Of a DNA stretch of 64,000 nt, positions 35,235-44,963 are shown one piece after another. The position numbers and the translations under genes were made by a program. The notes beneath the pieces are model-generated. The model ran no database searches and was not told the origin of the DNA. It saw only the letters and a program-made list of their open reading frames with translations. Each line of letters opens with the position of its first letter. Position 1 is the first letter of the stretch. This stretch comes from Mesorhizobium sp. M8A.F.Ca.ET.218.01.1.1 (lineage in GTDB: Bacteria; Pseudomonadota; Alphaproteobacteria; Rhizobiales; Rhizobiaceae). The stretch spans positions 372,001 through 436,000 of the forward strand of contig NZ_SRUZ01000006.1 of the NCBI RefSeq assembly GCF_004791165.1, in the 5' to 3' direction.

Positions 35235-36673
35235 GGCTGAACTCCCTCGGTGGCCGCTACGGGCGCATGCCTGTGAGCCGCGAGCGGCTCGGACCGCTCG
35301 AAATTGGCCCCGGCGACAGCGTCGCCGATGATGGTCATGACCGGTCCCGACAGATCCGCGCGCGCTTCCAGCGACGGCAGGTCGGCGAGTGTGCCGTGGA
35401 AGCGTCGGCGATTGGTCAGGCTGGCATTCTCGACCACGGCGACCGCCGTGTCCGGCGACAGGCCGGCCTCGATCAGCCGGCCGGCAACTTCGGCCGCGAC
35501 CGAGCGGCCCATATAGACGGCGACGGTAGCACCGGAAATGGCGAGCTTGGCCCAGTCTGGCAATGAATTGCCCTTGAGATCGTGGCCAGTGGTGAACACC
35601 ATCGAGGAGGAAACGCCGCGCAGCGTCAGCGGCAGCTCGAAATCGGCGGCAGCGGCGAAGGCCGCGGTGACACCCGGAACCACCTCATAGGCGATGCCGG
35701 CATCGCGCAGCGCCGCCATCTCCTCGCCGGCGCGCCCGAACACCAGCGGATCACCCGACTTCAGCCGCACGACGCGCTTGCCCGCACGGCCGAGCTCCAC
35801 CAGCAATGCATTGATTTCGGCCTGGCTCTTGGTGTGGCAGCCCTTGCGCTTTCCCACCGGCAGACGCTCGGCATCGCGGCGCCCCATGGCGACGACCGCC
35901 TCCGGCACCAGCGCGTCATGGACGATGACGTCGGCTTCCATCAGGAGACGATGCGCCCGCAGGGTCAGGAGATCCTCGGCGCCGGGACCGGCGCCCACCA
36001 GGGCGATGTGGCCGCGAACGGGCGCGTCGGACGTCAGCAGATCGGCGGCGGCTTCGCGCGCCCGCGAAAATTCGCCAGCCTCGACCGCGCGCGCCGGCGC
36101 TCCACCGAAGAAGTCGCTCCAGAAACGGCGACGTATATTGCCCCTGGGCAATCTCTCGGCGGCATTGCGGAACGAGGCGGCAAGCGCCGCCAGCGCGCCA
36201 AGCGACGGCGACAGCATGCGGTCGATGCGGCCGCGCAGCATCTGCGCCAGCACCGGGCCTGCGCCTTCGGTGCCGATGGCAATGGCGACCGGCGCGCGGT
36301 TGACCAGCGCAGGCGTGAAGAAATCGCAGAGGTCCGGCCGGTCGACCGCATTGACCGGAATGCCCAGCCGGCGCGCGTCGGCGGCCACGCGACGATCGAG
36401 CGTCTCGTCGCCGCTGGCGGCAAACACCATCACGGCGCCTTCGAGCCGCGAGGCGTCATACCCGGCGGCCACATGGTTCGCGCCGGTCTCGGCGATGAAG
36501 GCCAACAGCTCCGGTTCGGCATTTGCGGCGATGATGTACAGAACCGCGCTCGACTGGGCGATCAGCCGCGCCTTGGCCAGCGCCTGCTCGCCGCCGCCGA
36601 CAATGGCCACGGCTTCGCCCTCGACCCGCACGAAGACGGGAAAGGCATTGAGCTTGGTGGTGGCTTGCGGCAT
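35231..36673 (-). CDS. cysG: Siroheme synthase (bifunctional Met8 / uroporphyrinogen methyltransferase)
   Basis: Makes siroheme for CysI. 480 residues from the ATG reading MPQATTKLNAFPVF. N-terminal dehydrogenase/ferrochelatase (~1-205) with VAIVGGGEQALAKARLI and NAVDRPDLCDFFTPALV; C-terminal SUMT (~215-465) with IALVGAGPGAEDLLTLRA, VRLKSGDPLVFGRAGEE and VVPGVTAAFAAAA. A longer frame runs 47 codons into the promoter and is rejected. First gene of the operon. Confidence 0.94.
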   Translation of the reverse strand: MPQATTKLNAFPVFVRVEGEAVAIVGGGEQALAKARLIAQSSAVLYIIAANAEPELLAFIAETGANHVAAGYDASRLEGAVMVFAASGDETLDRRVAADARRLGIPVNAVDRPDLCDFFTPALVNRAPVAIAIGTEGAGPVLAQMLRGRIDRMLSPSLGALAALAASFRNAAERLPRGNIRRRFWSDFFGGAPARAVEAGEFSRAREAAADLLTSDAPVRGHIALVGAGPGAEDLLTLRAHRLLMEADVIVHDALVPEAVVAMGRRDAERLPVGKRKGCHTKSQAEINALLVELGRAGKRVVRLKSGDPLVFGRAGEEMAALRDAGIAYEVVPGVTAAFAAAADFELPLTLRGVSSSMVFTTGHDLKGNSLPDWAKLAISGATVAVYMGRSVAAEVAGRLIEAGLSPDTAVAVVENASLTNRRRFHGTLADLPSLEARADLSGPVMTIIGDAVAGANFERSEPLAAHRHAPVAATEGVQP

Positions 36674-37053
36674 CAGAAAAGCAATCCGGGAACAGTTTCG
36701 CAGTTTTACGCCCAGGCATAAAAAAGCAGAAGCAAAGCACTCGCTCATCCGGTGATGGCAGGCAATCGCTTTTTCGCAACCGCGAAGAGCAGGAGAAAAA
36801 TATTCCACGCCCATGTCCTGAGCACACCAGGGCCGTCGAAACAGGCCTTGATTTCAGGCACTTTTAGCTGCCGGCGACCTGTCCCGCAAAATAGTTTTTT
36901 CTAAATTCTACCAATTCAGTAGATTAAAGTCGTGCAGAGGCGATTTCATGTTTGCCGCCCGTCTTCGCGACCGCTCGGTCCGCCGTTTCAGTTGGAACGT
37001 GACCGGCCAGAACGCGTTCCCGGAATAGCCACCACTCAACAAGGAGCGTTTTC
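36674..37053. other. Divergent regulatory region cysG / host attachment gene
   Basis: 380 nt between divergent units, holding both promoters. The central part (36890-36930) is notably AT-rich and carries an inverted repeat listed separately. AAGGAG at 37041-37046 is the ribosome site of the right-hand gene. No credible ORF seen. Confidence 0.5.
36907..36923. promoter_or_regulatory. Inverted repeat, possible operator of the cys operon
   Basis: TCTAC-CAATTCA-GTAGA, perfect 5-bp arms in an AT-rich stretch, 234 nt upstream of cysG and 131 nt upstream of the divergent gene. It resembles operator-type dyads such as Rrf2 family sites, but no regulator is assigned. Confidence 0.3.
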
Positions 37054-37503
37054 ATGAACACGATCAATTTGAAGCATGGCATTTGGGTTCTGGTGGCCGA
37101 CGGTGAAAAGGCGCTCCTGCTCAAGAATGCCGGCGACACCAAATTTCCCAACCTTGAAGTGGTGCAGGTGATGGAACAGGAAAACCCGCCCACCCGCGAA
37201 CAGGGAAGCGACAGCCCGGGCCGATACAATGATGGCCCATCCGTACACCGCAGCGCGGTCGAGGAGACCGACTGGCACCGTATCGGCAAGGAACGCTTCG
37301 CCCAGGAGATTGCCGCCCGGCTCTACAAGCTTGCCCATGACGGCGAGTTCGACAGCATCGTGCTTGTCGCCCCACCGGTGGTGCTCGGTGCCATGCGCAA
37401 GAAGCTGCATAAGGAGGTTGGTGACAAGGTGACGGCCGAGATCCCGAAGACCATGACAAATCACGGCATCTCCGAGATCGAGGCCTTGTTGCAAGCAGCC
37501 TGA
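37054..37503 (+). CDS. Host attachment protein family (PF10116-like)
   Basis: 149 residues. LKHGIWVLVADGEKALLLKN at the start, then ERFAQEIAARLYKLAHDGEFDSIVLVAPPVVLGAMRKKLHKEV match the family first named in Agrobacterium for attachment to plant cells. The fold is related to eRF1/archaeal release-factor domains, so an RNA or ribosome role is equally possible. AAGGAG precedes the ATG. Monocistronic. Confidence 0.85.
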   Translation: MNTINLKHGIWVLVADGEKALLLKNAGDTKFPNLEVVQVMEQENPPTREQGSDSPGRYNDGPSVHRSAVEETDWHRIGKERFAQEIAARLYKLAHDGEFDSIVLVAPPVVLGAMRKKLHKEVGDKVTAEIPKTMTNHGISEIEALLQAA

Positions 37504-37708
37504 TCGCCGGCAACAGGACGAATACCATCGCGAGCTGGAACAAATCGGCGGCATCCGTTCGCCGGTCCAGCATTTTGTCGCCGCGGCGTCGCTTTTCGTA
37601 CCCTTGCGGGTTGCATCATCGTTACCGCTTCCACCATATTGCAAGCCAGGCGACGGCTTCGGGCGGCGCATATCCGACATCGCTAGCTTGAAAGGCGCTC
37701 CATAGACA

Positions 37709-39493
37709 ATGCCGCATGACACGCCCCTTATCGCCACCATCGTCGCCGGTCTGGGGCTGGCTTTCGTCTTCGGCGCTCTCGCCAATCGTTTCCGCATTCC
37801 GCCACTGGTCGGCTATCTCGTAGCCGGCGTGCTGGTCGGGCCGAACACGCCCGGTTTCGTCGCCGACGCCGGGCTTGCCAACGAATTGGCCGAAATCGGC
37901 GTCATCCTCCTGATGTTCGGCGTTGGCCTGCATTTTTCGCTCAAGGACCTTCTGTCGGTCCGCGCCATCGCCGTGCCTGGCGCCATCGTCCAGATCGGCT
38001 TTGCCACCGCACTCGGCGCCGGGCTGTCCTGGATGCTCGGCTGGTCGATGGGCGCGGGCCTGGTGTTCGGCCTGGCGCTGTCGGTCGCCTCGACCGTGGT
38101 GCTGCTGCGCGCACTTCAGGAACGCCGGCTGATCGAGACCGAGCGCGGCCGCATCGCCGTCGGCTGGCTGATCGTCGAGGACCTGGCCATGGTGCTGGCG
38201 CTGGTGCTGCTGCCGGCGCTTGCCGGCGTGCTCGGCGGCCAGGAACAGGCCGATGCCCATTCGAGCGGCCTGCTGACGCTGCCGGCCAGCTATGGCATCT
38301 GGGGTGTCGTCGGCATCACGCTGGCCAAGGTTGCCGCCTTCGTCGTCGTCATGCTGGTGGTCGGCCGCCGGGTCATTCCGTGGATCCTGCACTACGTCGC
38401 CCATACCGGGTCGCGCGAGCTGTTCCGTCTCTCGGTGCTCGCCATTGCCCTCGGCGTCGCCTTCGGCGCGGCAAAATTGTTCGGCGTCTCGCTGGCGCTG
38501 GGCGCCTTCTTCGCCGGCATGATCATGAGCGAATCCGAGCTCAGCCACCGAGCGGCGGAAGAATCGCTGCCGCTGCGCGATGCCTTCTCGGTGCTGTTCT
38601 TCGTCTCCGTCGGCATGCTGTTCGACCCGTTCAGCCTGATCAGCAACGGCCTGCCGATCCTGGCGACGCTGGCCATCATCGTCATCGGCAAGTCGCTGGC
38701 GGCGTTCGTCATCGTCGTCGCCTTCGGCTATCCCCTGGCCACGGCCTTGATGATTTCGGCCAGCCTTGCCCAGATCGGCGAATTCTCCTTCATCCTGGCC
38801 GAACTCGGCGTCGGGCTGAAACTTCTGCCCGAACAGGGCCGCGACCTCATCCTTGCGGGGGCCATCCTGTCGATCGTGCTCAACCCGCTGATGTTCCTGG
38901 TCATCGACTGGATGAAGCCTTGGCTGGAGGCCCGCGCCGCCAGGACGGCACCGCCGGTGGACGCCAAGCCGGTTGGTCCGGCGACGGAACCGGGTCAGGT
39001 GGCCTCCGTTGCCGCGACGTCCAGCAAGGAAGACGGCCCGCCGCCGAGGACGGCGCTTGCCGGTCATGCCATCCTGATCGGCTATGGCCGGGTCGGCGGC
39101 CTCGTCGGTGCCGCGCTGAAGGAAGCGGCACTGCCTTTCCTCGTCATCGAGGATGCCGACAAGACGCTGGCGAAGCTGAAAGCAGATGGCATCGAAACCA
39201 TCGCCGGCAATGCCGCCAATGCCGAAGTGTTCGCCGCCGCCAATCCGGAGGGCGCAAAGCGGCTGATCCTTGCCATTCCCAATGCCTTCGAGGCCGGCCA
39301 GATCGTGCTGCGGGCACGCACCGCCAATCCCAACATCAACGTCGTCGCCCGCGCCCATTCCGACGCCGAGGTCGAGCATCTGAAGGGGCTCGGCGCCGAT
39401 ACGGTGATCATGGGCGAACGCGAGATCGCGCGCGGCATTGTCGAAGAGGTGCTTGGCCACAAGCCGCGGGCCGCTGAACCGTCCGCTGCCTGA
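37709..39493 (+). CDS. Kef-type K+/H+ antiporter with TrkA-N domain (YbaL-like)
   Basis: Monovalent cation:proton antiporter of the CPA2 family. 594 residues: about 12 membrane segments (~5-400), a variable linker, then a cytosolic NAD-binding RCK domain (~445-565) with the GxGxxG in AILIGYGRVGGLVGAALKE. No KefF/KefG ancillary gene is adjacent, unlike KefB/KefC. The antisense frame of 612 codons over this gene is a shadow. Confidence 0.9.
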   Translation: MPHDTPLIATIVAGLGLAFVFGALANRFRIPPLVGYLVAGVLVGPNTPGFVADAGLANELAEIGVILLMFGVGLHFSLKDLLSVRAIAVPGAIVQIGFATALGAGLSWMLGWSMGAGLVFGLALSVASTVVLLRALQERRLIETERGRIAVGWLIVEDLAMVLALVLLPALAGVLGGQEQADAHSSGLLTLPASYGIWGVVGITLAKVAAFVVVMLVVGRRVIPWILHYVAHTGSRELFRLSVLAIALGVAFGAAKLFGVSLALGAFFAGMIMSESELSHRAAEESLPLRDAFSVLFFVSVGMLFDPFSLISNGLPILATLAIIVIGKSLAAFVIVVAFGYPLATALMISASLAQIGEFSFILAELGVGLKLLPEQGRDLILAGAILSIVLNPLMFLVIDWMKPWLEARAARTAPPVDAKPVGPATEPGQVASVAATSSKEDGPPPRTALAGHAILIGYGRVGGLVGAALKEAALPFLVIEDADKTLAKLKADGIETIAGNAANAEVFAAANPEGAKRLILAIPNAFEAGQIVLRARTANPNINVVARAHSDAEVEHLKGLGADTVIMGEREIARGIVEEVLGHKPRAAEPSAA

Positions 39494-39517
39494 ACCGACG
39501 TGCCACAGGCGCGCTGA

Positions 39518-40327
39518 TCATGCCACGAATGCCGAACCGCCGTTTTGCGCGACGCTGACGAGGTATTTTGCCGGAGGCTTGCCAAGCGCCTTCTTGAACA
39601 TGGTGATGAAGGCGGTGACCGAGCCATAGCCGAGATCGCCCGAGACCTGCTGCACACTCGCACCCGAGGCCAGCTCCCGAATGGCGACGATCAGGTGCAA
39701 TTGCTGGCGCCAGCGCCCGAAGCTCAAGCCGGTCTCCTTGACGACGAGACGCGCCAGACTGCTTTCGCTGAGCGCAACGCGGCTGGCCCATTGTGCCAGC
39801 GTGCTGCGATCGGCGGGGTCCTGCGCCAACGCCTCGGCGATCCGCCTCAATCGCGGCTCGGCTGAAATCGGGAGATGCAGTTGCTGGACAGGCATGCGCG
39901 GCAGTTCGGCAAGCAGGGTCCTGGTCAGGAGGTCATCCCTTGCCTTGTCGTCCTGCACGCTGTCGGACAGCTCGACGATCAGTTCGCGCAGCAGCGGCGA
40001 AATTGAAAGCGTGCAGCACCGGTCCGGCAATTCGGCGGCTCCCGGCTCGATATAGACGAAGAAGATCCGGGCATTGGCCGTGGCGATGTTGCTGTGCTCC
40101 ATGGCGCCGGGGATCCATACCCCGCAATGTGGCGGCACCATCCACAGGCCGCTCGGAACGCGGCATGTGACGCCGCCTCCGAGCGCAAAGACGAGCTGGC
40201 CCTTGCGATGCCAATGAGCGGGAACCTCTGCACTGGTTTCGGTGACGTCGACACGAACGGCGATGGCTGGCGCCAGCACGTCATCGACATCGAAATTGAG
40301 CCATGGGTAGCGAAGAGGCTGTCTCAT
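39518..40327 (-). CDS. AraC family transcriptional regulator
   Basis: 269 residues. N-terminal cupin sensor (VPAHWHRKGQLVFALGGGVT, GVWIPGAMEHSNI), C-terminal double HTH (~165-260) with TLAQWASRVALSESSLARLV and GYGSVTAFITMFKKALGKPPAKYL. Divergent from the zinc-type dehydrogenase at 40424; the 96-nt gap carries TTTAGC...GCTAAA half-sites at 40339-40367. Probable local regulator of that gene. Confidence 0.92.
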   Translation of the reverse strand: MRQPLRYPWLNFDVDDVLAPAIAVRVDVTETSAEVPAHWHRKGQLVFALGGGVTCRVPSGLWMVPPHCGVWIPGAMEHSNIATANARIFFVYIEPGAAELPDRCCTLSISPLLRELIVELSDSVQDDKARDDLLTRTLLAELPRMPVQQLHLPISAEPRLRRIAEALAQDPADRSTLAQWASRVALSESSLARLVVKETGLSFGRWRQQLHLIVAIRELASGASVQQVSGDLGYGSVTAFITMFKKALGKPPAKYLVSVAQNGGSAFVA

Positions 40328-40423
40328 GATCGACTGCTTTTAGCGATTAAATGCCATGATAGCTAAATTCCTCGAGCTGCGAAGCCGGTAAGGTCCGGCG
40401 TCCAGCAAGAAGGGTGCGTAGCC

Positions 40424-41344
40424 ATGCTCGCCTTAGTCATATCTTCCGACAGCGCCACGCAGCTCAGGCTGGCCGAGGTGGAAGAACCTCGGCCCCTCGC
40501 GGACGAAGCGCTCGTCTCTGTCCACGCAACCTCGTTGAACCGGGGTGAACTGCGCCTGCTCACCATCCGTCCGAACGGCTGGAGACCCGGCCAGGACATC
40601 GTTGGAATTGTCGAACGCGCGGCCGCCGATGGCTCCGGGCCGGCTGCGGGCACCCGGGTCGCGGCCTTGGTCGACCAGGCCGGCTGGGCCGAACGGGTCG
40701 CCGTTTCAACCGACCGTCTCGCCGTCCTGCCGGATGAGGTCGGCTTCGTCTCGGCAGCCACGCTCCCCGTGGCGGGCACGACGGCGCTCAGGACTTTGCG
40801 CCATGGCGGTGACCTGGCCGGCCTAAAGGTCTTGATCACCGGTGCAAGCGGTGCCGTCGGCCGCTTCCAGATCCAGATCGCCCGCGAGCAGGGTGCTTCA
40901 GTGACCGCCATCGCCGCCGGCCGGCACCACGAGGATCTGCGTGGGCTGGGAGCCGAGCAGATCGTCGAGTCGATCGAGCAGGCCGAGGGGCCGTTTTCGC
41001 TGATCACCGAGTCGGTCGGCGGCAAAAGCCTCGCACATGCGATCGAACGCGTCGCGCCCGGTGGGACAATCGTCATCTTCGGTTCGAGCAGCGGCGAACT
41101 CACGCCGGTTGGATTCCGCCAGTTCGTTCCGGGTCACGAAGGGGCAAGGCTTCAGACATTCGCCTACTACACGTCCGGTTCCGCCATCGGCGCTGACATC
41201 GCCGCGCTGCTTGCCCTGGTCGCCGCCGGACGGCTGGAAACCCGCGTGGCTATGACCGCGCGGTGGACGGAGATCGGACAAGCCCTGGACGCGCTGCGCC
41301 AGCGCAGCTTCAGCGGCAAGGCCGTTCTCACCCTGGCCGGATGA
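40424..41344 (+). CDS. Quinone oxidoreductase-like medium-chain dehydrogenase
   Basis: 306 residues. GroES-like half (LVSVHATSLNRGELRLL), then nucleotide binding with KVLITGASGAVGRFQIQIA. Zinc-binding Cys/His residues of alcohol dehydrogenases are lacking, so this is the NADPH:quinone reductase type. Starts divergent to the AraC regulator and converges with the SDR gene, leaving 21 nt. Substrate unknown; control by the AraC protein is inferred. Confidence 0.87.
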   Translation: MLALVISSDSATQLRLAEVEEPRPLADEALVSVHATSLNRGELRLLTIRPNGWRPGQDIVGIVERAAADGSGPAAGTRVAALVDQAGWAERVAVSTDRLAVLPDEVGFVSAATLPVAGTTALRTLRHGGDLAGLKVLITGASGAVGRFQIQIAREQGASVTAIAAGRHHEDLRGLGAEQIVESIEQAEGPFSLITESVGGKSLAHAIERVAPGGTIVIFGSSSGELTPVGFRQFVPGHEGARLQTFAYYTSGSAIGADIAALLALVAAGRLETRVAMTARWTEIGQALDALRQRSFSGKAVLTLAG

Positions 41345-41365
41345 GCAGGCCTTGGCTCGACCAGT

Positions 41366-42118
41366 TCAAACGTGCTGGCCGCCATTGATGTGGATTTCCG
41401 AGCCGGACACATAGGAGGACTGGGCCGAGCACAGGAAGAAGATGATGTCGGCGACTTCCGCCGTGGTACCCAGGCGCCTGAGCGGGATGGTCTCGACGAT
41501 CTTGTCCGTGCCCGGCGACAGGATCGCCGTGTCGATCTCGCCCGGTGCGATGGCGTTGACGCGGATGCCGTGCGGGCCGAAATCATGCGCCATCTCGCGC
41601 GTCAGCGAGCCAAGTGCGGCCTTCGACGTCGCGTAGGCGGTGCCGGCGAAGGGATGCACGCGGGTGCCGGCGATCGAGGTGACGTTGACGATCGAGCCCT
41701 TGGCCGCGGCTAACTCTTTGAACAGCCCCCGCGCGAGCATGATCGGCGCGAAGAAATTGACCTGGAACACGTCGCGCCAGACATGCATCGGCGTGTCGAT
41801 CGAGTTCATGCGGCTGTTGCCATCCCTGAGCTTGGGCGAAATCCCGGCATTGTTGACCAGCGCATTGAGCTGGCCGCCATGCGCTTCGAGCCGATGACGG
41901 ATCTCCGACACGGCAATACCGACATCTTCCTGATCGGCGAGATCGACCTTGATGTGGTCCTCGGGACCGGCAGGCCACGGGCAATCCTCGGCGAAGGCCT
42001 GGCGCGAGCAGGTGATGACGCGCCAGCCCTCGCGCGAAAAGCGCTTGACCGTGGCATGGCCGATGCCTCGGCTGGCGCCGGTCAGCACGATGGTTTTTCT
42101 GGTGTCGAGTTCAGCCAT
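41366..42118 (-). CDS. Short-chain dehydrogenase/reductase
   Basis: 250 residues. Cofactor loop TGASRGIGHATVKRF, structural NNAGISP, catalytic Ser-Tyr-Lys in VNVTSIAGTRVHPFAGTAYATSKAAL, and RVNAIAPGEIDT: all classical SDR motifs. The basic Arg after the glycine loop suggests NADP(H). Substrate cannot be inferred. It follows the PBP1A gene on the same strand with a 63-nt gap. Confidence 0.9.
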   Translation of the reverse strand: MAELDTRKTIVLTGASRGIGHATVKRFSREGWRVITCSRQAFAEDCPWPAGPEDHIKVDLADQEDVGIAVSEIRHRLEAHGGQLNALVNNAGISPKLRDGNSRMNSIDTPMHVWRDVFQVNFFAPIMLARGLFKELAAAKGSIVNVTSIAGTRVHPFAGTAYATSKAALGSLTREMAHDFGPHGIRVNAIAPGEIDTAILSPGTDKIVETIPLRRLGTTAEVADIIFFLCSAQSSYVSGSEIHINGGQHV

Positions 42119-42181
42119 GTCGCGGTCTCCGGCCGGAGGTGTAGCCGAACACCGTGGCGCTGGCGAGAGGCGGATTGACGC

Positions 42182-44455
42182 TCAGCCGCCACCGAGAATG
42201 TCGAGGATCGAAGTCCGCTTCTTCTTCAACGGACCGCCAACGCTGCCCGGAGGGACCGGATGCCCGACCGAGGCGGTCGTGCCATTGTCAGCCGGCATGT
42301 CAAAACCATCGGCATCGACGGTTTGGGCGGGTCGCGCCGCGCGGACCGGCGCTGGCCTGGCCGGTGCCGACGCCTGCACGGTCGGCGCTTGCTGTCCGAC
42401 CGAAGCCGACGGAACCGGTGCCGGCTGGTTGTTGTCGGCCGAGGGAATGTCGTCGGGCACAATGGTATCCGGCGGCGTCGACTTCCAGGTGCCGGGCAGC
42501 GGCCGCACCGGCACGCCCTCATGCGCCGCGACCATGAATTCGTGCCAGGCCTGCGCCGGCAGCGCGCCGCCGGTGACCTTCTTCATCGCCGTGCCGTCAT
42601 CATTGCCGAACCACACGCCGGTGGTGAGATTGGCGGTGTAGCCGACGAACCAGGCGTCGCGCGAATTCTGGCTGGTGCCGGTCTTGCCGGCCGACGGCCA
42701 GGCGAAGGCCGCCTTCTTGGCGGTGCCGACCTCGACCGTACCGGTCATCATCGAGTTCATCATGCCGACGATCTCGGGCTTGATCACACGCGGCGCGCTG
42801 CCGCCGGCGCTGTCATAGAGCACCTTGCCGTCGGCTGTCGTCACGCGGCGGATGAAGTGGATGTCGGGCTTGTAGCCGCCATTGGCGAAGGGCACATAGG
42901 CCGAGGTCAGCTCCAGCGGCGTCACTTCCGAGGTGCCAAGCGCGATCGAGGTGTTGGCCAGCAGATCGGACTGGATGCCCATGCGGTGCGCGGCTTCCAC
43001 CACCGCGTTCGGCCCGACCTCCATGGTCAGCTGCGCGGCAACCGAGTTCAGCGACTTGGCCAGCGCCGTCGCCAAGGTGACTTTGCCAAAGTACTTGCCG
43101 CCGTAATTGTCGGGCGTCCAGTTGCCGATCTTGATCGGCGCGTCGTTGCGCACGCTGTCGGGCGTACGGCCGGCCTCGAGCGCCGCCATGTAGACGAACG
43201 GCTTGAACGCCGAGCCAGGCTGCCGGCGCGCCTCGGAGGCGCGGTCGAACTGGCTGGTCGAATAGTCATAGCCGCCGACCATGGCGCGCACCGCGCCGGA
43301 ATCGTCGATCGATACCAGCGCGCCCTGGGTGACGTTGAGCTTCTTGCCGCTGTCGTCGATCAGCCGGCGGATCGACTGTTCGGCAAGCTTCTGCAGGTTC
43401 AGGTCGACGGTGGAGTCGATGACGATATCGCCGCGCACGTCGCCGATCAGGTCGGGCAGTTCTTCCATGATGGTGTCGGCGACATAGTTTTCCGAGCCGG
43501 TCCAGTAGGACGGCGAGCGCGTCGCCGGCGCGCTCAGCGCCGTCTTCAGCTCCTTCTCGCTGATCTTGCCCTCCTCGCGCATGGCGGCGAGCACCAGTTG
43601 CGAGCGCTCCTCGGCGGCCTTGGGATCGCGCGCCGGCGACAGCCGCGAGGGCGCCTTCAGCAGGCCAGCCAGGAGTGCGGCTTCCGACAGGGTGACGTCG
43701 CGCGCGCTCTTGCCGAAATAACGCCGCGAGGCCGCCTCGACACCATAGGCGCCGGAGCCGAAATAGACCCGGTTGAGGTACATTTCGAGGATCTGGTCCT
43801 TGGTGTGCTTATGCTCCAACCACAGCGCCAGCAGCACTTCCTGCACCTTGCGTTCCAGCGTGCGGTCGGGCTTCAGGAATAGGTTCTTGGCCAATTGCTG
43901 CGTTAGCGTCGAACCACCTTGCGAGAAGTGCCCGCCGGCGAGATTGGTGACCATGGCGCGCGACAGGCCGATCGGATCGACGCCGAAATGCGAATAGAAA
44001 CGGCGGTCCTCGATGGCGATCACCGCCTCGGGAATATAGGGCGACATTTCGTGCAGGCCGACCGCTTCGCCGCCACTCATGCCGCGATTGGCCAGCAGCT
44101 GCCCGTCGGCCGAGACGATCTTGATATTGGGCGCGCGGTCCGGGATCGACCAGGTCGTGGCCGCGGGCATCTTGGCGCCGTAGTAGACAACGACGCCCGC
44201 GACCGCGATGCCGCCCCATATGGCGAGCACGAAGCACCAGTAGACCAGCCGGCCGAGCACGCCGAACAGGCCGCGCCCGCTTCCACCGCGCCTCCCCCGG
44301 GCCGATTTCCCCTTCGATGATTTGCGTTTGGCGGAGGCTTTGCGGTTGCTCGGCACGACGCGGTCCTCCTCGCTCACCGAAAGACCCGTCTGGGATTTCG
44401 CCCGTGGCGGTCCCTCGAAGCTGGGCTCGATGCGGCTGTCTCTGCGGTTCGCCAT
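42182..44455 (-). CDS. Class A penicillin-binding protein 1A family (glycosyltransferase + transpeptidase)
   Basis: Polymerises and cross-links peptidoglycan. 757 residues from ATG 44455. Basic N-terminus, membrane anchor ~66-92, GT51 domain with EDRRFYSHFGVDP and GGSTLTQQLAKNLFL, transpeptidase with SxxK (GSAFKP, ~414), SxN (SLNSVAAQ) and KTGTS (~588), then a Pro/Ala-rich tail of ~100 residues ending in basic KKKRTSILDILGGG. The unusual tail may bind other envelope proteins. An antisense 540-codon frame is a shadow. Confidence 0.93.
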   Translation of the reverse strand: MANRRDSRIEPSFEGPPRAKSQTGLSVSEEDRVVPSNRKASAKRKSSKGKSARGRRGGSGRGLFGVLGRLVYWCFVLAIWGGIAVAGVVVYYGAKMPAATTWSIPDRAPNIKIVSADGQLLANRGMSGGEAVGLHEMSPYIPEAVIAIEDRRFYSHFGVDPIGLSRAMVTNLAGGHFSQGGSTLTQQLAKNLFLKPDRTLERKVQEVLLALWLEHKHTKDQILEMYLNRVYFGSGAYGVEAASRRYFGKSARDVTLSEAALLAGLLKAPSRLSPARDPKAAEERSQLVLAAMREEGKISEKELKTALSAPATRSPSYWTGSENYVADTIMEELPDLIGDVRGDIVIDSTVDLNLQKLAEQSIRRLIDDSGKKLNVTQGALVSIDDSGAVRAMVGGYDYSTSQFDRASEARRQPGSAFKPFVYMAALEAGRTPDSVRNDAPIKIGNWTPDNYGGKYFGKVTLATALAKSLNSVAAQLTMEVGPNAVVEAAHRMGIQSDLLANTSIALGTSEVTPLELTSAYVPFANGGYKPDIHFIRRVTTADGKVLYDSAGGSAPRVIKPEIVGMMNSMMTGTVEVGTAKKAAFAWPSAGKTGTSQNSRDAWFVGYTANLTTGVWFGNDDGTAMKKVTGGALPAQAWHEFMVAAHEGVPVRPLPGTWKSTPPDTIVPDDIPSADNNQPAPVPSASVGQQAPTVQASAPARPAPVRAARPAQTVDADGFDMPADNGTTASVGHPVPPGSVGGPLKKKRTSILDILGGG

Positions 44456-44559
44456 GCGCTGCGCTGATATCCCCGGTGCCAATGGCGCTCGGGTTGAAGA
44501 GTAGATGCGGCGATTTAAGGGCGGGTTAAGCAGGCCTTCGGCCAAGCCTTTGAATTTCG

Positions 44560-44574
44560 TTAGGAATTTGTTAA
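44560..44574. promoter_or_regulatory. Possible CtrA box upstream of PBP1A
   Basis: TTAG-GAATTTG-TTAA, i.e. TTAA-N7-TTAA with one mismatch, about 105 nt upstream of the PBP1A start. CtrA controls cell-cycle and envelope genes in alphaproteobacteria. Support is by consensus only. Confidence 0.3.
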
Positions 44575-44662
44575 TCCTGTTGCCGCCGGTCTTGGTGGCC
44601 GGATGACAGCCGGCTTATGCGATGCGAAGCCTCTGCTGGACCTCTTGGCCGCAACGCGCGCC

Positions 44663-44911
44663 TTATTTGCCTTCCCTACGTTTTTCGATCTCATAGGTCA
44701 GCCATCGGCAGAACATGCCGGCAATCGAAGCCGCCGCGCCGACAAGCAGACATGTGGTCAGCAGCGGGCTTTTGGAAGCGCTCGACCAACTGACGATGGC
44801 CAGCAGCACAACGCTCAGGGTTGAGATCAGATAACCCACGCCCTTGAGCAAGTGCAAAGAAGCTTTTGTCATGCCCTGAAATCTCCTCGGCCTGCTCTTG
44901 GGAACATTCAT
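44663..44911 (-). CDS. Small two-helix membrane protein of unknown function
   Basis: 82 residues from the ATG at 44911 (AAGG 5 nt upstream); starts at 44929 or 44872 are alternatives. Two hydrophobic segments: GVGYLISTLSVVLLAIVSW and LLTTCLLVGAAASIAGMFC, then a charged tail EIEKRREGK. I do not recognise the family. It is divergent from the pyrophosphatase gene. Confidence 0.55.
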   Translation of the reverse strand: MNVPKSRPRRFQGMTKASLHLLKGVGYLISTLSVVLLAIVSWSSASKSPLLTTCLLVGAAASIAGMFCRWLTYEIEKRREGK

Positions 44912-44963
44912 TGCGCCTTGGAGTTCCATCCCGGATCAACCCGGAACGCGACAGAGGCGCCTC

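Noticed and set aside
37622..39460. 612-codon open frame antisense to the Kef antiporter
   Set aside because: Its His/Gln/Asp/Gly-rich sequence is the usual reverse-strand shadow of a GC-rich gene; the plus-strand protein has membrane helices and a TrkA-N domain.
42260..43882. 540-codon plus-strand frame over PBP1A
   Set aside because: Antisense shadow of a gene with all class A PBP motifs.
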